Notes under the pieces: model-generated
Database searches by the model: none
What the model saw: the letters and a program-made list of their open reading frames with translations, nothing else
Told to the model about the DNA's origin: nothing
Made by a program: the position numbers and the translations under genes
NCBI GenBank assembly: GCA_964396055.1
Contig: CAYNDV010000007.1
Location: forward strand, 1 to 64,000
Reading direction: 5' to 3'
DNA from: CAYJPV01 sp964396055
GTDB lineage: Bacteria > Acidobacteriota > Vicinamibacteria > Vicinamibacterales > JAKQTR01
DNA: 64,000 bases
Part shown: piece by piece, positions 63,293-64,000 of the stretch
How the letters are laid out: each line of letters starts with the position of its first letter
Numbering within the stretch: position 1 is the stretch's first letter

Positions 63293-63411
63293 TAGAGGCC
63301 AGGGGCTGGAGGCTAGAGGCGTGGGGCGTGGGGCGTGGGGCGTGGGGCGTGGGGCTTGGGGCTTGGGGCGTGGGGCGTGATCCCTTCTTGCTTCTTGCTT
63401 CTTGCTTCTGT
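63293..63411. repeat. 17-unit phase-locked heptad array with G-quadruplex potential
   Basis: Steps of 7 from 63293: TAGAGGC, CAGGGGC, TGGAGGC, TAGAGGC, GTGGGGC five times, TTGGGGC twice, GTGGGGC, GTGATCC, CTTCTTG three times, CTTCTGT. All 17 units keep phase (119 bp). The middle has eight GGGG runs 3 bases apart, a strong quadruplex motif on the plus strand. It fills the spacer between the divergent ABC exporter and dinB genes. Confidence 0.95.
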
Positions 63412-63425
63412 CAGCGTAAGTACCC

Positions 63426-64000
63426 ATGCGCCGCATCCTCCACGTCGACATGGACGCGTTCTACGCGTCGGTCGAGCAGCGGGACCGGCCCGAGCTGCGC
63501 GGGCGCCCGGTCGTGGTCGGCGGCCGGCCCGATCAGCGCGGCGTCGTGGCCGCGTCGAGCTACGAGGCCCGGGCCTTCGGCGTCCGGTCGGCGATGGCCA
63601 TGGCCCGCGCGGTCCGTCTCTGCCCCGATCTCGTGATTGTCCGTCCCGACTTCGCCAAGTACCGCGCCGTGTCCGCTCAGGTGTTCGAGATCTTCCGCTC
63701 CGTGACCCCGCTGGTTGAAGGCCTGTCGCTCGACGAGGCGTACCTCGATGTCACAGAGAACGCGTGGGGCGAGCCGCTCGCGGTCAACGTCGCCCGCCGC
63801 ATCAAGGCCGCCATCAGGGACACGACGGGGCTGACCGCGTCGGCCGGCGTGGCCCCCAACAAGTTCCTGGCGAAGATCGCCTCGGGCTGGAAGAAGCCCG
63901 ACGGCCTCACGGTCGTGGCACCCGAACGGATCGAAGCGTTCCTGCAGCGGCTCACGGTGGACGACCTCTGGGGCGTGGGGCCGGTCACCGCCAGCAAGCT
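63426..64000 (+). CDS. dinB: DNA polymerase IV (Y family), N-terminal part
   Basis: Cut by the right edge; 191 residues seen. Translesion polymerase: MRRILHVDMDAFYASVEQRD carries the first metal Asp, AASSYEARAFGVRSAM the nucleotide-binding fingers, and GLSLDEAYLDVTE the catalytic Asp-Glu pair. TASAGVAPNKFLAKIASGWK and DLWGVGPVTASK follow as expected. ATG 63426 lies 14 bases after the heptad array. No LexA box is evident in the short spacer. Confidence 0.95.
   Translation, partial: MRRILHVDMDAFYASVEQRDRPELRGRPVVVGGRPDQRGVVAASSYEARAFGVRSAMAMARAVRLCPDLVIVRPDFAKYRAVSAQVFEIFRSVTPLVEGLSLDEAYLDVTENAWGEPLAVNVARRIKAAIRDTTGLTASAGVAPNKFLAKIASGWKKPDGLTVVAPERIEAFLQRLTVDDLWGVGPVTASK

Overview
The window is GC-rich chromosomal DNA of a free-living bacterium that I read as an acidobacterium, probably of the Vicinamibacterales. 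The reasons are the Oar-like TonB-dependent receptor with an N-terminal carboxypeptidase-regulatory domain, the acidobacterial VWFA-related exported protein, BACON-type exported repeats, a PPi-type phosphofructokinase, and intergenic spacers full of short tandem repeats. I saw no rRNA, tRNA, CRISPR array, prophage or insertion sequence. The assignment rests on family content; no search was run.

Layout. 0-17 kb: a sugar-type oxidoreductase (cut by the left edge) divergent from a large receptor; glycine C-acetyltransferase (kbl); a carbonic anhydrase/diguanylate cyclase pair; fused ftcD; PPi-phosphofructokinase; a TrmH methyltransferase / HExxH lipoprotein / oxidoreductase operon; an NlpC/P60 hydrolase; an M20 peptidase. 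17-23 kb: a looser accessory stretch with small membrane proteins, an AbrB/PIN pair, a DinB-fold protein, a methyltransferase, a cupin, two gene remnants, a 38-bp direct repeat, and a VapBC operon whose toxin gene overlaps an unknown 372-residue gene. 23-32 kb: a DUF1028 protein, a 989-residue VPS10/BNR protein, an MFS transporter, a dicarboxylate/amino-acid symporter, a PafA-like phosphatase, truA. 32-43 kb: an aminotransferase, DUF2878, a PAS-GAF-GGDEF cyclase, a DsbA-like protein, a four-gene MacAB-like ABC operon, a BACON lipoprotein. 43-54 kb: DUF2207, TerC, a VWFA protein, thrB-thrC, an AGCS symporter, MATE, RluA, phosphatidylcholine synthase. 54-64 kb: DUF6526, NosL-like, DUF711, pheS-pheT, an esterase with an ABC exporter, and the start of dinB (Pol IV).

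Most genes are housekeeping, transport or envelope functions. The clear operons are trmH-lipoprotein-oxidoreductase, can-DGC, the ABC operon, thrBC, pheST, exporter-esterase and the two toxin-antitoxin pairs.

The least expected signal is in the spacers. Several hold arrays of 7-bp units that stay in 7-bp phase while the unit sequence changes: 14 units at 15269-15366 and 17 units at 63293-63411. Related arrays lie at 24.2, 24.4, 31.7 and 57.5 kb, and 8-bp arrays at 16.6 and 40.4 kb. A second family of palindromes built on GGCTTCAGCC recurs at least nine times. Both families run into genes: they supply stop codons for four genes, a 7-residue-periodic tail for the M20 peptidase, and two in-frame 13-residue repeats in front of a signal peptide. 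A third pattern is a TANNNT box 6-10 bp upstream of several start codons, which suggests leaderless or near-leaderless transcripts.
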